Below are positions 48,252 through 58,507 of a stretch of DNA of 64,000 nucleotides, piece by piece (positions within the stretch are counted from its first letter, which is position 1; the number at the start of each line of letters is the position of its first letter). The translations under genes were made by a program, and so were the position numbers. This DNA comes from Pricia mediterranea. GTDB taxonomy: Bacteria; Bacteroidota; Bacteroidia; Flavobacteriales; Flavobacteriaceae. A model generated the notes under the pieces. It was given only the letters and a program-made list of their open reading frames with translations. It was not told the DNA's origin and made no database searches. The stretch covers positions 124,001 to 188,000 of the forward strand of contig NZ_JAVTTP010000001.1 in the NCBI RefSeq assembly GCF_032248455.1, given 5' to 3'.

Positions 48252-50696
48252 ATGAAAGTCCTAAAATTCGGGGGCACCTCCGTTGCCGACGCCCCAAGTA
48301 TTAAATTGGTCAAAGATATTGTCGCCGATACGGTGACGGATAAGACCGTGGTCGTGGTCTCCGCCTTTGGTGGGGTGACCGACCTCCTCTTACACGCCGC
48401 CCTTTTGGCATCTGTGCAGAATGCGGATTATAAAGATGTGCTTAAGGATATCGAAGTCCGACACCTGAACGCGGTCAAGGAGCTGATCCCCATTACCGCC
48501 CAAAGTCAGGTATTGAGCAGGGTGAAAAGTGATATCAACACCTTGGAAACCCTATTGGAAGGTGCTTACCTTATCAAGGAGATTACCCCCAGGCTTTCGG
48601 ACAAGATCGTAAGCTACGGCGAACTTTTATCCGCCTATATTATCAGCGAATACTTTCTACAGGAGGGAATGGACGCAGCCTACAAGGATAGCAGGGAACT
48701 GATCAAAACGAACGAGGACGCCGGAAAGGCCAGCGTCCTTTTCGAAAGTACCAATGTCAATTGCACTACCTACTTTTCGGAGGTGGAAAACCGGATTATC
48801 GTACTGCCCGGTTTTATCGCTTCCTCGGAAAATGGCAATTCCACCACCTTGGGCAGGGGCGGTTCTGACTATACCGCCGCCATCGTCGCAGCGGCCATAG
48901 ATGCAGAGGTACTGGAAAAATGGACGGATGTCAGTGGCATGTTCACCGCCAATCCGAAACTGGTCAAACAGGCCAGGGCGATTTCGAATATTTCCTACGA
49001 AGAGGCCATGGAACTCTCCCATTTCGGGGCAAAGGTGCTGTATCCCCCATCCATTCAGCCCGTTTTGGCCAAAGGCATATCCATCCATATAAAAAATACC
49101 TCGGCCCCCGATGATGCCGGCACCTTGATTACCAAGAACAAAAATGAAAAGGGAAAGACCGTCAGGGGCATCACCCATGTGGCGAATATGGCGCTATTGT
49201 CTCTTGAAGGCCCTGGCATGGTAGGGGTTCCCGGAATTTCCAAACGCTTTTTCGAGGTGCTTTCCCGTGCCGATATCAGTGTGGTCTTTATTACCCAGGC
49301 GTCTTCCGAGCATTCCATTTGCGTGGGCATATCGGCAGACGATGTCGATATCGCGGTGGAGGTGGTCAACACGTCTTTTCAATATGAGATTGAACGCGGC
49401 AAGATAAAATCCGCCATCGCCGAGAGGGGCTTATCCATTATCGCGCTCGTGGGGGACAATATGAAGCATCACCAAGGTCTGAGCGGAAAAATGTTCAGTA
49501 CCCTCGGGCGCAACAACGTCAATATCAGGGCTATCGCTCAAGGTGCCTCGGAACGCAATATTTCCGCGGTCATCATCGAAAGCGATGTCAAAAAGGCCCT
49601 TAACGCGCTGCATGAGGAGTTTTTCGAGGAAAATATCAAACAACTCAACCTTTTTGTCATGGGCGTCGGAAACGTTGGCGCAAAATTCTTGGAACAGGTA
49701 CGGGAGCAGCGCAAGTTTTTGAAGGAAAACCTCAAGCTGAACCTTAGGGTGATCGGCATCTCAAACTCCCGAACCATGGTCTTTGACGAACAGGGCATTC
49801 CGCTCAAAGATTGGGAATCACGATTGGCCGAGGGAAAGAAAGCCAACAAAATCGGGTTTTTTGAAAGGGTGCAACAGCTCAACTATCGAAATTCCATTTT
49901 TGTGGACAATACCGATAGCGATGCGGTGGCCTCGACCTATAATTCATATCTGGCCAACAGCATTTCGGTCGTTACCTGCAACAAGGTCGCCTGCTCTTCG
50001 GCGTATGAAAATTATAAAGAACTTAAGGACTTGGCACGGACCTACAACGCCCCGTTTCTCTTCGAGACCAACGTGGGGGCGGGACTGCCGATTATCGATA
50101 CCCTCAAGCATTTGATTGCGTCCGGGGACAAAATCTTAAAAATACAGGCCGTGCTGTCCGGAAGCCTCAATTTTGTGTTCAACCACTTTGACGATTCTAC
50201 CACCTTTCACGACGTGGTCGAACGGGCCATGGCGGAGGGCTATACCGAACCGGACCCGAAAATAGACCTTAGCGGAATCGATGTGATGCGCAAAATCCTG
50301 ATCCTGGCACGGGAAAGCGGGAACCGCTTGGAGATTTCAGATATCGAGAACAAGCCATTCTTACCCCAAGAAACTTTGGATACCCATAACAACGAAGATT
50401 TTTTCGCCTCCCTAAAGAAGCACGAAGCCGACTTTCAAAAGTTGTACGCCGATGCGCAGAAGGCGGACAGTAAACTCAAATATGTCGCCCAGTATGAGGA
50501 CGGAAAAGCAAGCGTCGGACTGCAGCAGATTCCCAAGGGACACGATTTTTACAACCTTGAGGGAAGCGATAATATTGTGCTGTTCTATACCAAGCGCTAC
50601 CCGAACCAACCGATGATCATCAAGGGTGCGGGGGCCGGGGCCGATGTGACCGCCTCGGGCATCTTTGCCGATATTATTCGAATCGGGAACTTTTAA
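48252..50696 (+). CDS. thrA: Bifunctional aspartate kinase/homoserine dehydrogenase
   Basis: This is an 814-residue protein. The aspartokinase domain (1-290) starts MKVLKFGGTSVADA. Two ACT domains follow (GVPGISKRFFEVLSRADISV and GLSGKMFSTLGRNNVNIRAI). The homoserine dehydrogenase domain begins near 465 with the NAD(P) motif GVGNVG and includes ETNVGAGLPIIDTLKHL. It catalyses the first and third steps from aspartate to threonine. It is the first gene of thrABC and would be feedback-inhibited by threonine through the ACT region, as in its family. Confidence 0.97.
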   Translation: MKVLKFGGTSVADAPSIKLVKDIVADTVTDKTVVVVSAFGGVTDLLLHAALLASVQNADYKDVLKDIEVRHLNAVKELIPITAQSQVLSRVKSDINTLETLLEGAYLIKEITPRLSDKIVSYGELLSAYIISEYFLQEGMDAAYKDSRELIKTNEDAGKASVLFESTNVNCTTYFSEVENRIIVLPGFIASSENGNSTTLGRGGSDYTAAIVAAAIDAEVLEKWTDVSGMFTANPKLVKQARAISNISYEEAMELSHFGAKVLYPPSIQPVLAKGISIHIKNTSAPDDAGTLITKNKNEKGKTVRGITHVANMALLSLEGPGMVGVPGISKRFFEVLSRADISVVFITQASSEHSICVGISADDVDIAVEVVNTSFQYEIERGKIKSAIAERGLSIIALVGDNMKHHQGLSGKMFSTLGRNNVNIRAIAQGASERNISAVIIESDVKKALNALHEEFFEENIKQLNLFVMGVGNVGAKFLEQVREQRKFLKENLKLNLRVIGISNSRTMVFDEQGIPLKDWESRLAEGKKANKIGFFERVQQLNYRNSIFVDNTDSDAVASTYNSYLANSISVVTCNKVACSSAYENYKELKDLARTYNAPFLFETNVGAGLPIIDTLKHLIASGDKILKIQAVLSGSLNFVFNHFDDSTTFHDVVERAMAEGYTEPDPKIDLSGIDVMRKILILARESGNRLEISDIENKPFLPQETLDTHNNEDFFASLKKHEADFQKLYADAQKADSKLKYVAQYEDGKASVGLQQIPKGHDFYNLEGSDNIVLFYTKRYPNQPMIIKGAGAGADVTASGIFADIIRIGNF

Positions 50697-50789
50697 GTAG
50701 GTAGTTCATTAGTGTATGGGTTGATAAAGTTTATCGGATTAGTGTTCCAACGTCACTCTCACCGACCCTTTTCAAAAATAATAGATAAT

Positions 50790-51716
50790 ATGGCCGCCTC
50801 TGAATTAAAAATTTTCTGTCCCGCAACAATCGCCAACATCTCCTGCGGATTCGACGTGCTGGGCGTTGCCCTCGATTCCGTTGGAGATGAGATGATTATC
50901 CGAAAGGTCGCCGAAAAGGGCATCCGAATCACCAAACTAACGGGACAGGACCTCCCCACCGAGACCCATTTGAACGTAGCCGGCGTAGCGGGACTCGCCT
51001 TGCTGGGAGAAAGTGATTACGACGGCGGGTTCGAAATCGAAATCCATAAAAAAATCAAGGCCGGCAGCGGTATCGGAAGCAGCGCAGCAAGTTCCACCGG
51101 TGCCGTTTGGGCGATGAATGAACTACTGGGCACCCCCTTTCCCCCCCTCGAACTGGTGAAGTTCGCCATGGAGGGCGAGCGCTTGGCCAGTGGGGTCGCT
51201 CACGCCGACAACGTAGCCCCTGCCCTATTCGGCGGGTTTACCCTGGTGCGCAGCTACGAACCGCTAGATATTGTTCCCATTGCGAGTCCCCCGCAACTTT
51301 GGGCCACAGTCATCCATCCGCAAATCGAGATACGAACCTCCGATTCGCGAAAAATTCTAAAGACCAATATTACCTTGGCCGACGGCATCAAACAATGGGG
51401 CAACCTAGGGGGATTGATAGCAGGACTATTGATGGAGGACTATGACCTGATCGGCCGCTCGTTGACCGATCATATCGTCGAGCCCATCCGTTCCATCTTG
51501 ATTCCCGGTTTCGACAAGGTGAAGTCCGATGCAATATCGGCCGGCGCCCTAGGCTGCGGCATTTCGGGATCTGGCCCATCTATTTTTGCCTTTAGCAAAG
51601 GGGAAGATACGGCCAAAAAAGTAGCCGCAGCCATGAAAGGGATTTACCAAAAAATCGGGATCGAATACGATGTACATGTTTCGAAAGTTAATGTTGAGGG
51701 GGTTAGGACGCTTTGA
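50790..51716 (+). CDS. thrB: Homoserine kinase
   Basis: From the ATG at 50790 (MAASELKIFCPATIANISCG) the protein has 308 residues; the frame opens 26 codons earlier at a GTG, but that stretch does not look like the family. GHMP kinase motifs are seen: the ATP-binding KAGSGIGSSAASSTGAVWAM and CGISGSGPSIFAF near the C terminus. It phosphorylates homoserine. It is the second gene of the operon, 93 bp after thrA. Confidence 0.95.
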   Translation: MAASELKIFCPATIANISCGFDVLGVALDSVGDEMIIRKVAEKGIRITKLTGQDLPTETHLNVAGVAGLALLGESDYDGGFEIEIHKKIKAGSGIGSSAASSTGAVWAMNELLGTPFPPLELVKFAMEGERLASGVAHADNVAPALFGGFTLVRSYEPLDIVPIASPPQLWATVIHPQIEIRTSDSRKILKTNITLADGIKQWGNLGGLIAGLLMEDYDLIGRSLTDHIVEPIRSILIPGFDKVKSDAISAGALGCGISGSGPSIFAFSKGEDTAKKVAAAMKGIYQKIGIEYDVHVSKVNVEGVRTL

Positions 51717-51773
51717 CGGAAGACCATTTTCCAATATCCATTTTCAAATCAATAAATTTTCAAATCAAAAAGC

Positions 51774-53072
51774 TTGAACTACTACAGCCTTAATAAAGAA
51801 ACCCCGGCCGTATCTTTTAAAGATGCTGTTATCAATGGGATTGCGCCGGATAAGGGACTCTACTTTCCCGAACGTATCACGCCCCTACCCGACTCCTTTT
51901 TTGAGGATATCGAAAAAATGTCCCACCTTGAAATAGCCTTTGAGGCGATTCGACAGTTTGTTTCCGATACTATTCCCGATACGGTTCTCAAGGATATTTT
52001 AGAGGATGTGCTGGATTTTGATTTTCCGGTTGTTCCCATCGAGGAAAACATTGCGACCCTCGAGCTCTTCCACGGCCCGACCATGGCTTTCAAAGATGTC
52101 GGGGCACGTTTTATGGCCCGATGTCTAGGCCACTTTTCCCAGGGGGAGCCATCCGAAATCACCGTACTGGTAGCTACTTCAGGCGATACAGGCGGGGCCG
52201 TGGCCAACGGGTTCCTAGGAATCGTTGGGGTCAAGGTGGTAATTCTATATCCCAGTGGAAAAGTTAGTGACATTCAAGAACGTCAGTTGACCACCTTGGG
52301 CCAAAATATTACGGCCCTGGAAGTAGAAGGTACCTTTGACGATTGCCAAAAAATGGTGAAGTCCGCCTTTTTGGACGCAGCCCTGTTGGAGAAAATGCAA
52401 CTTACCTCGGCCAACTCCATCAACGTGGCCAGATGGCTGCCGCAACTGTTTTACTTTCTCTTCGCGTACAAGGCCGTCAAAAGCCGGGGACAGGAGGTCG
52501 TATTCTCCATCCCCAGCGGGAATTTCGGAAATATCTGCGCCGGGATGGTCGCCCAACGCCTTGGCATGCCCGTGAAACACTTTGTGGCGGCCACCAACGT
52601 AAACGATACCGTGCCCGAATTTATGCGCTCGGGAGCATACCGCCCTAAACCCTCTACAGCGACCATCTCAAACGCCATGGATGTCGGGGATCCGAGCAAC
52701 TTTGTTCGTATCCGACATTTGTACGGGGATGATCTTGAGGTCCTGAAAGAAAATCTCTCCTCTTTTTCCTTTACCGACGATGAAACCCGGGAAGCCATCC
52801 TAAATATCCATAAAAATAGCGGCTATGTGGCCGACCCCCATGGTGCCGTTGGTTATTTAGGATTAAAAAGATATGTGGAAAAGCATCCGAACAGCTATGG
52901 CATCTTTTTGGAAACCGCGCATCCGGTCAAGTTTTTGGAGGTGGTCGAAGATACCATTGAACAATCCCTGGAGATCCCGCCCCAAATCCAAAAGGTAATG
53001 GACCGGGAGAAAAAATCCATCCGAATAACGGATTACTCCGAATTGAAAAATTACCTGCTGAACGACCAATAA
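51774..53072 (+). CDS. thrC: Threonine synthase
   Basis: This is a 432-residue protein. It starts at a TTG (51774), because the family N terminus NYYSLNKETPAVSFKDAV begins there and no ATG is near. The PLP lysine is Lys107 in HGPTMAFKDVGARF; SGDTGGAVANGF and SIPSGNFGNI bind the phosphate of PLP and substrate. It converts phosphohomoserine to threonine. It is the last gene of thrABC, 57 bp after thrB. Confidence 0.96.
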   Translation: MNYYSLNKETPAVSFKDAVINGIAPDKGLYFPERITPLPDSFFEDIEKMSHLEIAFEAIRQFVSDTIPDTVLKDILEDVLDFDFPVVPIEENIATLELFHGPTMAFKDVGARFMARCLGHFSQGEPSEITVLVATSGDTGGAVANGFLGIVGVKVVILYPSGKVSDIQERQLTTLGQNITALEVEGTFDDCQKMVKSAFLDAALLEKMQLTSANSINVARWLPQLFYFLFAYKAVKSRGQEVVFSIPSGNFGNICAGMVAQRLGMPVKHFVAATNVNDTVPEFMRSGAYRPKPSTATISNAMDVGDPSNFVRIRHLYGDDLEVLKENLSSFSFTDDETREAILNIHKNSGYVADPHGAVGYLGLKRYVEKHPNSYGIFLETAHPVKFLEVVEDTIEQSLEIPPQIQKVMDREKKSIRITDYSELKNYLLNDQ

Positions 53073-53164
53073 AACGGTTTATCTACGGGGCCTTCATGCC
53101 CGACCTTAGATTTAATTGCGCTCCGACGTATGACGACTATTGTGTAAATCATAACAGCAGCCAA

Positions 53165-53195
53165 TTTACTATCCCTAAATAATTCGATAACTTTG
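53165..53195 (+). promoter_or_regulatory. Promoter upstream of gcvT
   Basis: TTTA (53165-53168), 19 bp, then TAACTTTG (53188-53195) fits the Bacteroidota consensus. It gives a leader of about 110 bases before gcvT. Confidence 0.6.
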
Positions 53196-53310
53196 CAGGG
53201 TTACGGATGGTCGATGAAAATACATCAACGGACCGCATGCAACATGGACATCCGACCAAAAGCCTATAACCCCGCCCGCCCTATCGGCGCGTGTACAAAC
53301 CTTTTGTTTT

Positions 53311-54396
53311 ATGAAAAATACGGCCCTTACCGATACCCATATAGCCCTCGGCGCCAAAATGGTTCCCTTTGCGGGGTATAACATGCCTGTTTCCTATGAA
53401 GGCGTCAATGCCGAGCACGAGACCGTTCGCAAAGGGGTAGGCGTTTTCGATGTTTCGCACATGGGGGAGTTCTTGATCCTAGGGCCGAACGCCCTGGAAC
53501 TGGTTCAAAAGGTGACCAGCAACGACGCTTCGAAACTTAAGGTCGGAAAGGCGCAGTACAGCTACTTGTCCAACGAAACCGGGGGCATCGTCGATGACCT
53601 TATCGTTTATCGGATCAAGGACGATACCTATCTGCTCGTGGTCAATGCATCGAACATCGAAAAAGATTGGACCCATATCTCGAAATATAATTCGGACATC
53701 AATGCCGAGATGCGGGACATCTCCGAAAATTACGCGCTCTTGGCCATTCAAGGCCCCAAAGCCGTAGAGGCCATGCAAAGCCTAACTTCGGTCGATCTGT
53801 CGGAAATCAAGTTCTACAATTTCGAGGTGGCGGATTTTGCCGGTATCGAGCATGTCATCATCTCCGCCACCGGATACACCGGATCGGGAGGGTTCGAAAT
53901 CTACTGTAAGAACGACGAAGTCCAGCAGATATGGGACAAGGTCTTCGAAGCAGGGGCCGACTACGGTATCAAACCGATCGGCTTGGCGGCCCGGGATACG
54001 CTGCGCCTTGAAATGGGATTTTGTCTCTATGGCAACGACATCGACGACACCACCTCCCCTTTTGAAGCGGGGCTGGGATGGGTCACCAAATTCACCAAGG
54101 ACTTTGTGAACAGTAAGGCCCTCGCCGAGGAGAAAGAAAGAGGTCTCGCCCGCAAATTGATCGGCTTCGAACTCGACGGAAAAGGCATCCCGCGTCAAGG
54201 TTACGATATCGTTGACGATAAGGGCAATGGCATAGGTACGGTCACCTCCGGCACCATGTCACCCTCGCTCGGCAAAGGCATCGGACTCGGCTATGTTCCC
54301 TTGGAGCATGCCAAGACGGACCATCGAATTCATATTAAAATCCGAAAAAAAACGGTCCCGGCGACCGTGGTCAAACCCCCTTTTTATAAAGGATAA
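53311..54396 (+). CDS. gcvT: Glycine cleavage system aminomethyltransferase (T protein)
   Basis: This is a 361-residue full-length GcvT. The N terminus has [18 protein letters not shown]; the folate-binding region shows [11 protein letters not shown] and the GILDDLIVYR-type stretch ([15 protein letters not shown]). The C-terminal domain has [17 protein letters not shown]. It transfers the methylene group from the aminomethyl H protein to tetrahydrofolate. The other glycine cleavage genes are not in the window. The next gene starts 10 bp later. Confidence 0.96.
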   Translation: MKNTALTDTHIALGAKMVPFAGYNMPVSYEGVNAEHETVRKGVGVFDVSHMGEFLILGPNALELVQKVTSNDASKLKVGKAQYSYLSNETGGIVDDLIVYRIKDDTYLLVVNASNIEKDWTHISKYNSDINAEMRDISENYALLAIQGPKAVEAMQSLTSVDLSEIKFYNFEVADFAGIEHVIISATGYTGSGGFEIYCKNDEVQQIWDKVFEAGADYGIKPIGLAARDTLRLEMGFCLYGNDIDDTTSPFEAGLGWVTKFTKDFVNSKALAEEKERGLARKLIGFELDGKGIPRQGYDIVDDKGNGIGTVTSGTMSPSLGKGIGLGYVPLEHAKTDHRIHIKIRKKTVPATVVKPPFYKG

Positions 54397-54405
54397 TCCA
54401 TTTCT

Positions 54406-55254
54406 ATGGCGAAAGGAAGGCGAAAGAAAGACGAGAGAAACAAGAAGGTACTCATTTTAGGGGGAAGCGGATTTTTGGGAAACGCCATCTACAAAGAACT
54501 TTGTAATTATTTCGACACCTACGGCACCTACTGGTCTGCCCGGCGCTCCTTTGAAGACAATCAGCAATTCTTCCAGTACGATCTGGCGGAGGACGATGTT
54601 TTTGAAATACTGGAAAAGGTGCGGCCACAGGTCATCATCTCCGCGGTCCGGGGCAATTTTGCCGCCCAGATACAGGCACATCGGCATATTACGGAGTATC
54701 TCTTACAAAACGAGTGTGTTCTTTATTTTCTTTCTTCCGCCAATGTTTTTGACGCCTACCGCCAATATCCGTCCTACGAATTCGACAAGACCTTGTCGGA
54801 AAGCGTCTACGGTCGCCTGAAAATCAAAATCGAGAACATGCTGCTCCGCCTTCCCCAAGAGAAGATGGGCATTCTGCGGGTGCCCATGGTGTTTGGCAAC
54901 GCCTCCCCCCGCATTAAGGAAATCAAGCAATTTATTTGGGACAACGAACCGGTGGAAGTATTTCCCAAGCTCATTTTGAACGTAACCAGTGACGACAAAC
55001 TGACCCAACAGATCCATTACCTTGTCAACCGCAACAAAACCGGTATCTTTCATCTGGGAAGCCAAGACCTGGTACACCATGAAGATTTTATCAAGGAAGT
55101 CGTCGAGCGCATCGGTAATTTCAATCCCATTTACAAACGCGTGTACACCACGAACGAAGAACGCTACATGGCGGTACTTCCAAAGGACAACAAACTGCCT
55201 AGAAATCTACAATTCGGATATCAAGATGTGATCGACCACCACATTACAAGGTAG
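54406..55254 (+). CDS. NAD-dependent epimerase/SDR-type sugar nucleotide protein
   Basis: This is a 282-residue protein. A basic N-terminal tail precedes the Rossmann motif ILGGSGFLGNAIYKEL. The overall layout resembles RmlD-like reductases (VISAVRGNFAAQIQAHRHI, FLSSANVFDAYRQYP, and SESVYGRLKIKIENMLL with the Y-x-x-x-K pair). The substrate is not known. It follows gcvT by 10 bp and is likely in the same transcript, a pairing with no obvious functional logic. Confidence 0.85.
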   Translation: MAKGRRKKDERNKKVLILGGSGFLGNAIYKELCNYFDTYGTYWSARRSFEDNQQFFQYDLAEDDVFEILEKVRPQVIISAVRGNFAAQIQAHRHITEYLLQNECVLYFLSSANVFDAYRQYPSYEFDKTLSESVYGRLKIKIENMLLRLPQEKMGILRVPMVFGNASPRIKEIKQFIWDNEPVEVFPKLILNVTSDDKLTQQIHYLVNRNKTGIFHLGSQDLVHHEDFIKEVVERIGNFNPIYKRVYTTNEERYMAVLPKDNKLPRNLQFGYQDVIDHHITR

Positions 55255-55486
55255 TAGTATCCCATTTCAGCATGTTATTCTACACATCAATGGCATCAGG
55301 GAACAAAAACCACCTTTTCCGTTTCCTGTATTCGGGCAAACCGATGGATACGGCTAAAATTAGTTGGCTTTACGTACAATAATTTTCCCAAATTCGATAT
55401 ATTCACTCCTAAGTACTAATCGTATTTCCCGCCACGTCGAATTCTATTAAGCACTGGAACGCGGGACACTAAAAAATCAATTCTTC

Positions 55487-55780
55487 ATGAAAAAACTATC
55501 CGAACAGGAAATCGAGAAAAAATTGGAAAAATTAGAGGGGTGGGAATTCGTTGACAACGCCATTGAAACCTCTTTTCAATTTGATAATTTTAAGGAGGCC
55601 TTTACCGTAATGACCCGCATCGCCTTTGAATGTGAGGCCCAGGGCCATCACCCGGATTGGAGCAATGTCTATAATTCCCTCAGCATCAGCCTCAGCACCC
55701 ACGATGCCGAAGGAGTTACGGAAAAGGATTTCAAACTGGCCCAAAGTATCGAAGATGTAATTGAGGGGGATAAGAAGTAA
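55487..55780 (+). CDS. phhB: Pterin-4a-carbinolamine dehydratase
   Basis: This is a 97-residue protein of family length. The signature is complete: GWEFVDNAIETSFQFDNF, then ECEAQGHHPDWSNVYNSLSI with the catalytic H-H-P-x-W, then LSTHDAEGVTEKDF. It dehydrates 4a-hydroxy-tetrahydropterin, recycling the cofactor of aromatic amino acid hydroxylases. Confidence 0.95.
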   Translation: MKKLSEQEIEKKLEKLEGWEFVDNAIETSFQFDNFKEAFTVMTRIAFECEAQGHHPDWSNVYNSLSISLSTHDAEGVTEKDFKLAQSIEDVIEGDKK

Positions 55781-55799
55781 TGCGGTTGGATAAGGCCCG

Positions 55800-55832
55800 G
55801 TTGCGATGTAGGATGCATTTTTCTTAAATTTG
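55800..55832 (+). promoter_or_regulatory. Promoter of yebC
   Basis: TTG near 55801 and TAAATTTG at 55825-55832 fit the Bacteroidota consensus. They lie just before the yebC start. Confidence 0.5.
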
Positions 55833-55858
55833 CTATCGAACCAAAGCAGCAAAATTAC

Positions 55859-56569
55859 ATGGGAAGAGCTTTTGAATTTCGAAAGACCCGAAAATTGAAA
55901 CGCTGGGCGGCGATGTCCAAGGCCTTTACGCGTATCGGGAAGGATATTGTCATGGCCGTAAAGGAAGGGGGCGGCGATCCCGATACCAATTCCCGGCTTA
56001 GGGCGGTCATACAGAACGCCAAGTCCGTCAATATGCCCAAAGACAATATCGAGCGGGCCATTAAACGGGCCTCCGATAAAAGCTTGGGCGATTACAAGGA
56101 AGTACTTTTCGAGGGCTATGCTCCCCATGGTATTGCCGTTTTGATCGAGACCGCCACGGACAACAATACGCGTACCGTGGCGAACATCCGTAGTTACTTC
56201 AACAAATGTGACGGTAGCCTGGGCACCTCGGGGTCAGTGGAATTCATGTTCGACCATACCTGTAACTTTAGAATCCCAGCCCAGGGTATCGATCCCGAGG
56301 AACTGGAACTCGAAATGATCGACTTCGGGGCCGAGGAGGTCTTTGTTGACGATGACGGCATTTTAATTTACGCCCCTTTCGAAAGCTTTGGGGATATCCA
56401 AAAAGAACTTGAAAGTCGTGATATCGAGATTCTATCCTCGGGATTTGAACGGATACCACAAGTCACAAAGGCCCTTTCAGAAGAGGAGGCCGCGGATGTG
56501 GAAAATCTGCTCGAAAAATTAGAGGAAGACGATGATGTACAGAACGTATACCACACTATGCAGGAATAA
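55859..56569 (+). CDS. yebC: YebC/PmpR family protein
   Basis: This is a 236-residue protein with the family N terminus MGRAFEFRKTRKLKRWAAMSK and the conserved blocks MPKDNIERAIKRA and EGYAPHGIAVLIETATDN. Family members act as transcription regulators, and some relieve ribosome stalling at proline-rich stretches. It is the last core gene before the accessory region. Confidence 0.95.
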   Translation: MGRAFEFRKTRKLKRWAAMSKAFTRIGKDIVMAVKEGGGDPDTNSRLRAVIQNAKSVNMPKDNIERAIKRASDKSLGDYKEVLFEGYAPHGIAVLIETATDNNTRTVANIRSYFNKCDGSLGTSGSVEFMFDHTCNFRIPAQGIDPEELELEMIDFGAEEVFVDDDGILIYAPFESFGDIQKELESRDIEILSSGFERIPQVTKALSEEEAADVENLLEKLEEDDDVQNVYHTMQE

Positions 56570-56665
56570 TCAACCATAAACCTTACACTTGTTGCTATAA
56601 CACTGTTTTTCAATAACTAATAAAAAGTTTATATTCCTTTATTTTTGTTTATATTTGATTAGATT

Positions 56666-56686
56666 TCGAACTAATATCGAACTAAT
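56666..56686. repeat. Tandem 10-bp repeat upstream of the second integrase
   Basis: TCGAACTAAT occurs twice, 11 bp apart, immediately before the integrase start. This phasing suggests a binding site, perhaps for the integrase itself. Confidence 0.45.
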
Positions 56687-56691
56687 TAAAA

Positions 56692-57882
56692 ATGAACCTT
56701 AATTTCTATCTTTCTTCTTACGTCAAGAAAAATGGCACGCAATTGATAAGGCTCAAGATGGAGACCTCGAACAGGGATGTGCAATATTTGGATTCGGGAA
56801 TCTCCGTTAAAAGTACTCAATGGGACGATAAAAGAAAAAAAATCAAACGTCATCCCATAGAGGAAAAACTCAACGCTAGTTTAAATACCCTTTTGCTATC
56901 AGTTCAGAAACTGTACTATGAAAATGAAGGAATTTCAGCGAAAAGACTCCTTTTCCTTTACAAAAATTCCCAAAAGTACGATTCCAGTTCATTCTTGGAT
57001 TTCTATCAACAGATAGTGGACGAGGCCAAGCTAAAAGGAAAAATACGCACAGCCAATACACAGCAGAAATACATAAAAAAACTGAAGGAGTTTGCAAGTC
57101 ACGTTTCATTTTCCGATTTATCGGTTCAATTCGCCAAGGATTATGAGCAATGGATGCTGGAAAAAGGAAATAAGGTAAATACCGTTGCATCCAACTTTAA
57201 ATCATTTTATGCAGTTCTGAACAAGGCCGTTGCCATTGGTATCATTAAAACAAATCCAATAAAAGGCTATCAAATTGTTACTGAGAATACAGAAAAGGAA
57301 TCCCTTACATTCGATGAAATCAGCAAGCTATCTGACTTAAAAATTTCAGCGCATCACAAAGGGATGTCTAAGGCGAGGGATATGTTTTTATTTTCTTTCT
57401 TTACCGCTGGCATGCGCTTCTCCGACGTATGCCGACTCAAATGGGAAAATATCATCGGTAACGAGATTGTCTACACCATGGGAAAATCTAAAACTCGTGC
57501 TGGTGCAAAAAGAACTTTACCAGTTGCTCCTAAGGCAATCGATATAATAGAGAAATACAGAGGAAAGGATGAAACGTTCGTCTTCCCCCCACTTTATGGT
57601 ATGGCAGACAAATCAGTAGAAGAAATTGAACATCGGCTCTATATTTCAAACAATGCCGCCAATAGGTCTCTCAGAATTGCATGCGAAAAAGCGGGCATTA
57701 AAAAATGGGTAAGCATGCACATGGCCAAACACTCGTTTGCAGATTTCGCAGTAAAATCCAATACCGGAATATTAATGATTTCCAAACTTTTGGGACATAC
57801 CAAATTATCAACAACCCAGCATTATTTAAAAGACTTCTATCACAAGGAAGAGGCTGAAGAAATGAATCGATTGTTCGGATAG
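56692..57882 (+). CDS. Tyrosine recombinase/integrase of an accessory region
   Basis: This is a 396-residue protein with an N-terminal arm-binding part (MNLNFYLSSYVKKNGTQLIRL), a SAM-like core-binding domain and the catalytic domain. Visible catalytic residues are Arg I in TAGMRFSDVCRLKW, HMAKHSF in the place of the usual HxxRH box (Lys for Arg II), LLGHTKLSTT and Tyr in TTQHYLKDF. It sits 122 bp after yebC with no tRNA next to it. It probably belongs to the element carrying the genes to the right, whose far end is outside the window. Confidence 0.9.
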   Translation: MNLNFYLSSYVKKNGTQLIRLKMETSNRDVQYLDSGISVKSTQWDDKRKKIKRHPIEEKLNASLNTLLLSVQKLYYENEGISAKRLLFLYKNSQKYDSSSFLDFYQQIVDEAKLKGKIRTANTQQKYIKKLKEFASHVSFSDLSVQFAKDYEQWMLEKGNKVNTVASNFKSFYAVLNKAVAIGIIKTNPIKGYQIVTENTEKESLTFDEISKLSDLKISAHHKGMSKARDMFLFSFFTAGMRFSDVCRLKWENIIGNEIVYTMGKSKTRAGAKRTLPVAPKAIDIIEKYRGKDETFVFPPLYGMADKSVEEIEHRLYISNNAANRSLRIACEKAGIKKWVSMHMAKHSFADFAVKSNTGILMISKLLGHTKLSTTQHYLKDFYHKEEAEEMNRLFG

Positions 57883-57928
57883 CATGGCTCAACTACAGAG
57901 TCAATGCACAACTGTAACCCCCCATTCT

Positions 57929-58507
57929 TTAAAGAATTCTTTCTTTCCAACTAAACACTTCCAACAAAAGGTCTTCCCGAGAATATTCTTTTTCAAGAGC
58001 TTTGAGCTTCTTTTTCTCCTTAGTATAATGATAAATTTCGGCTAATAAATAGCGTATGCCTTGATTGTCGTTTGGGTTATACAAGATTAATTTTAAAAAA
58101 AGACTTTCGGCTCTTACTAAATCACGGCGTCTCATGAACTCTAAACCAAGTATCTGCAGTGACCTAAGAAAAGGTCGGTTTTCAAGAATTAGCCATATCA
58201 ATTTATCATGGTTATGATTGAATGAATTGGGGAGTGAATCCATACCGATCATATATGCAGTTATAGCATACTGTAAAGCTTGTTCTGTTTTGCTCTGGTT
58301 TCTATTGCTGATACTCAAATGATTGTAAGCATCTATATGACATTCTGGAAATACTTTGATTACTTTATTGAGACCGATTTGGGCTAAGTCTTCATCATAG
58401 TCAATTTGTTCCACGCTTTCATAATAATCATCCATAACGGAAACCATTTCCTCCGGAAAATAAGACCTCCAATCCCCTGAGAAATCTTTATGTACATCGG
58501 GTTTCAT
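57929..58507 (-). CDS. Hypothetical TPR-like helical protein
   Basis: This is a 192-residue, all-helical, soluble protein with no signal. Repeating helix pairs (QALQYAITAYMIGMDS, DLVRAESLFLKLILYNPNDNQ, IRYLLAEIYHYTKEKKKLKAL) suggest degenerate tetratricopeptide units. No family is recognised. It runs opposite to the integrase; their ends are 46 bp apart. Confidence 0.7.
   Translation of the reverse strand: MKPDVHKDFSGDWRSYFPEEMVSVMDDYYESVEQIDYDEDLAQIGLNKVIKVFPECHIDAYNHLSISNRNQSKTEQALQYAITAYMIGMDSLPNSFNHNHDKLIWLILENRPFLRSLQILGLEFMRRRDLVRAESLFLKLILYNPNDNQGIRYLLAEIYHYTKEKKKLKALEKEYSREDLLLEVFSWKERIL

Noticed and set aside
56570-56691. A tRNA or att core site beside the second integrase
   Set aside because: No tRNA gene lies near yebC or the integrase, and no direct repeat of this region is seen further right within the window.
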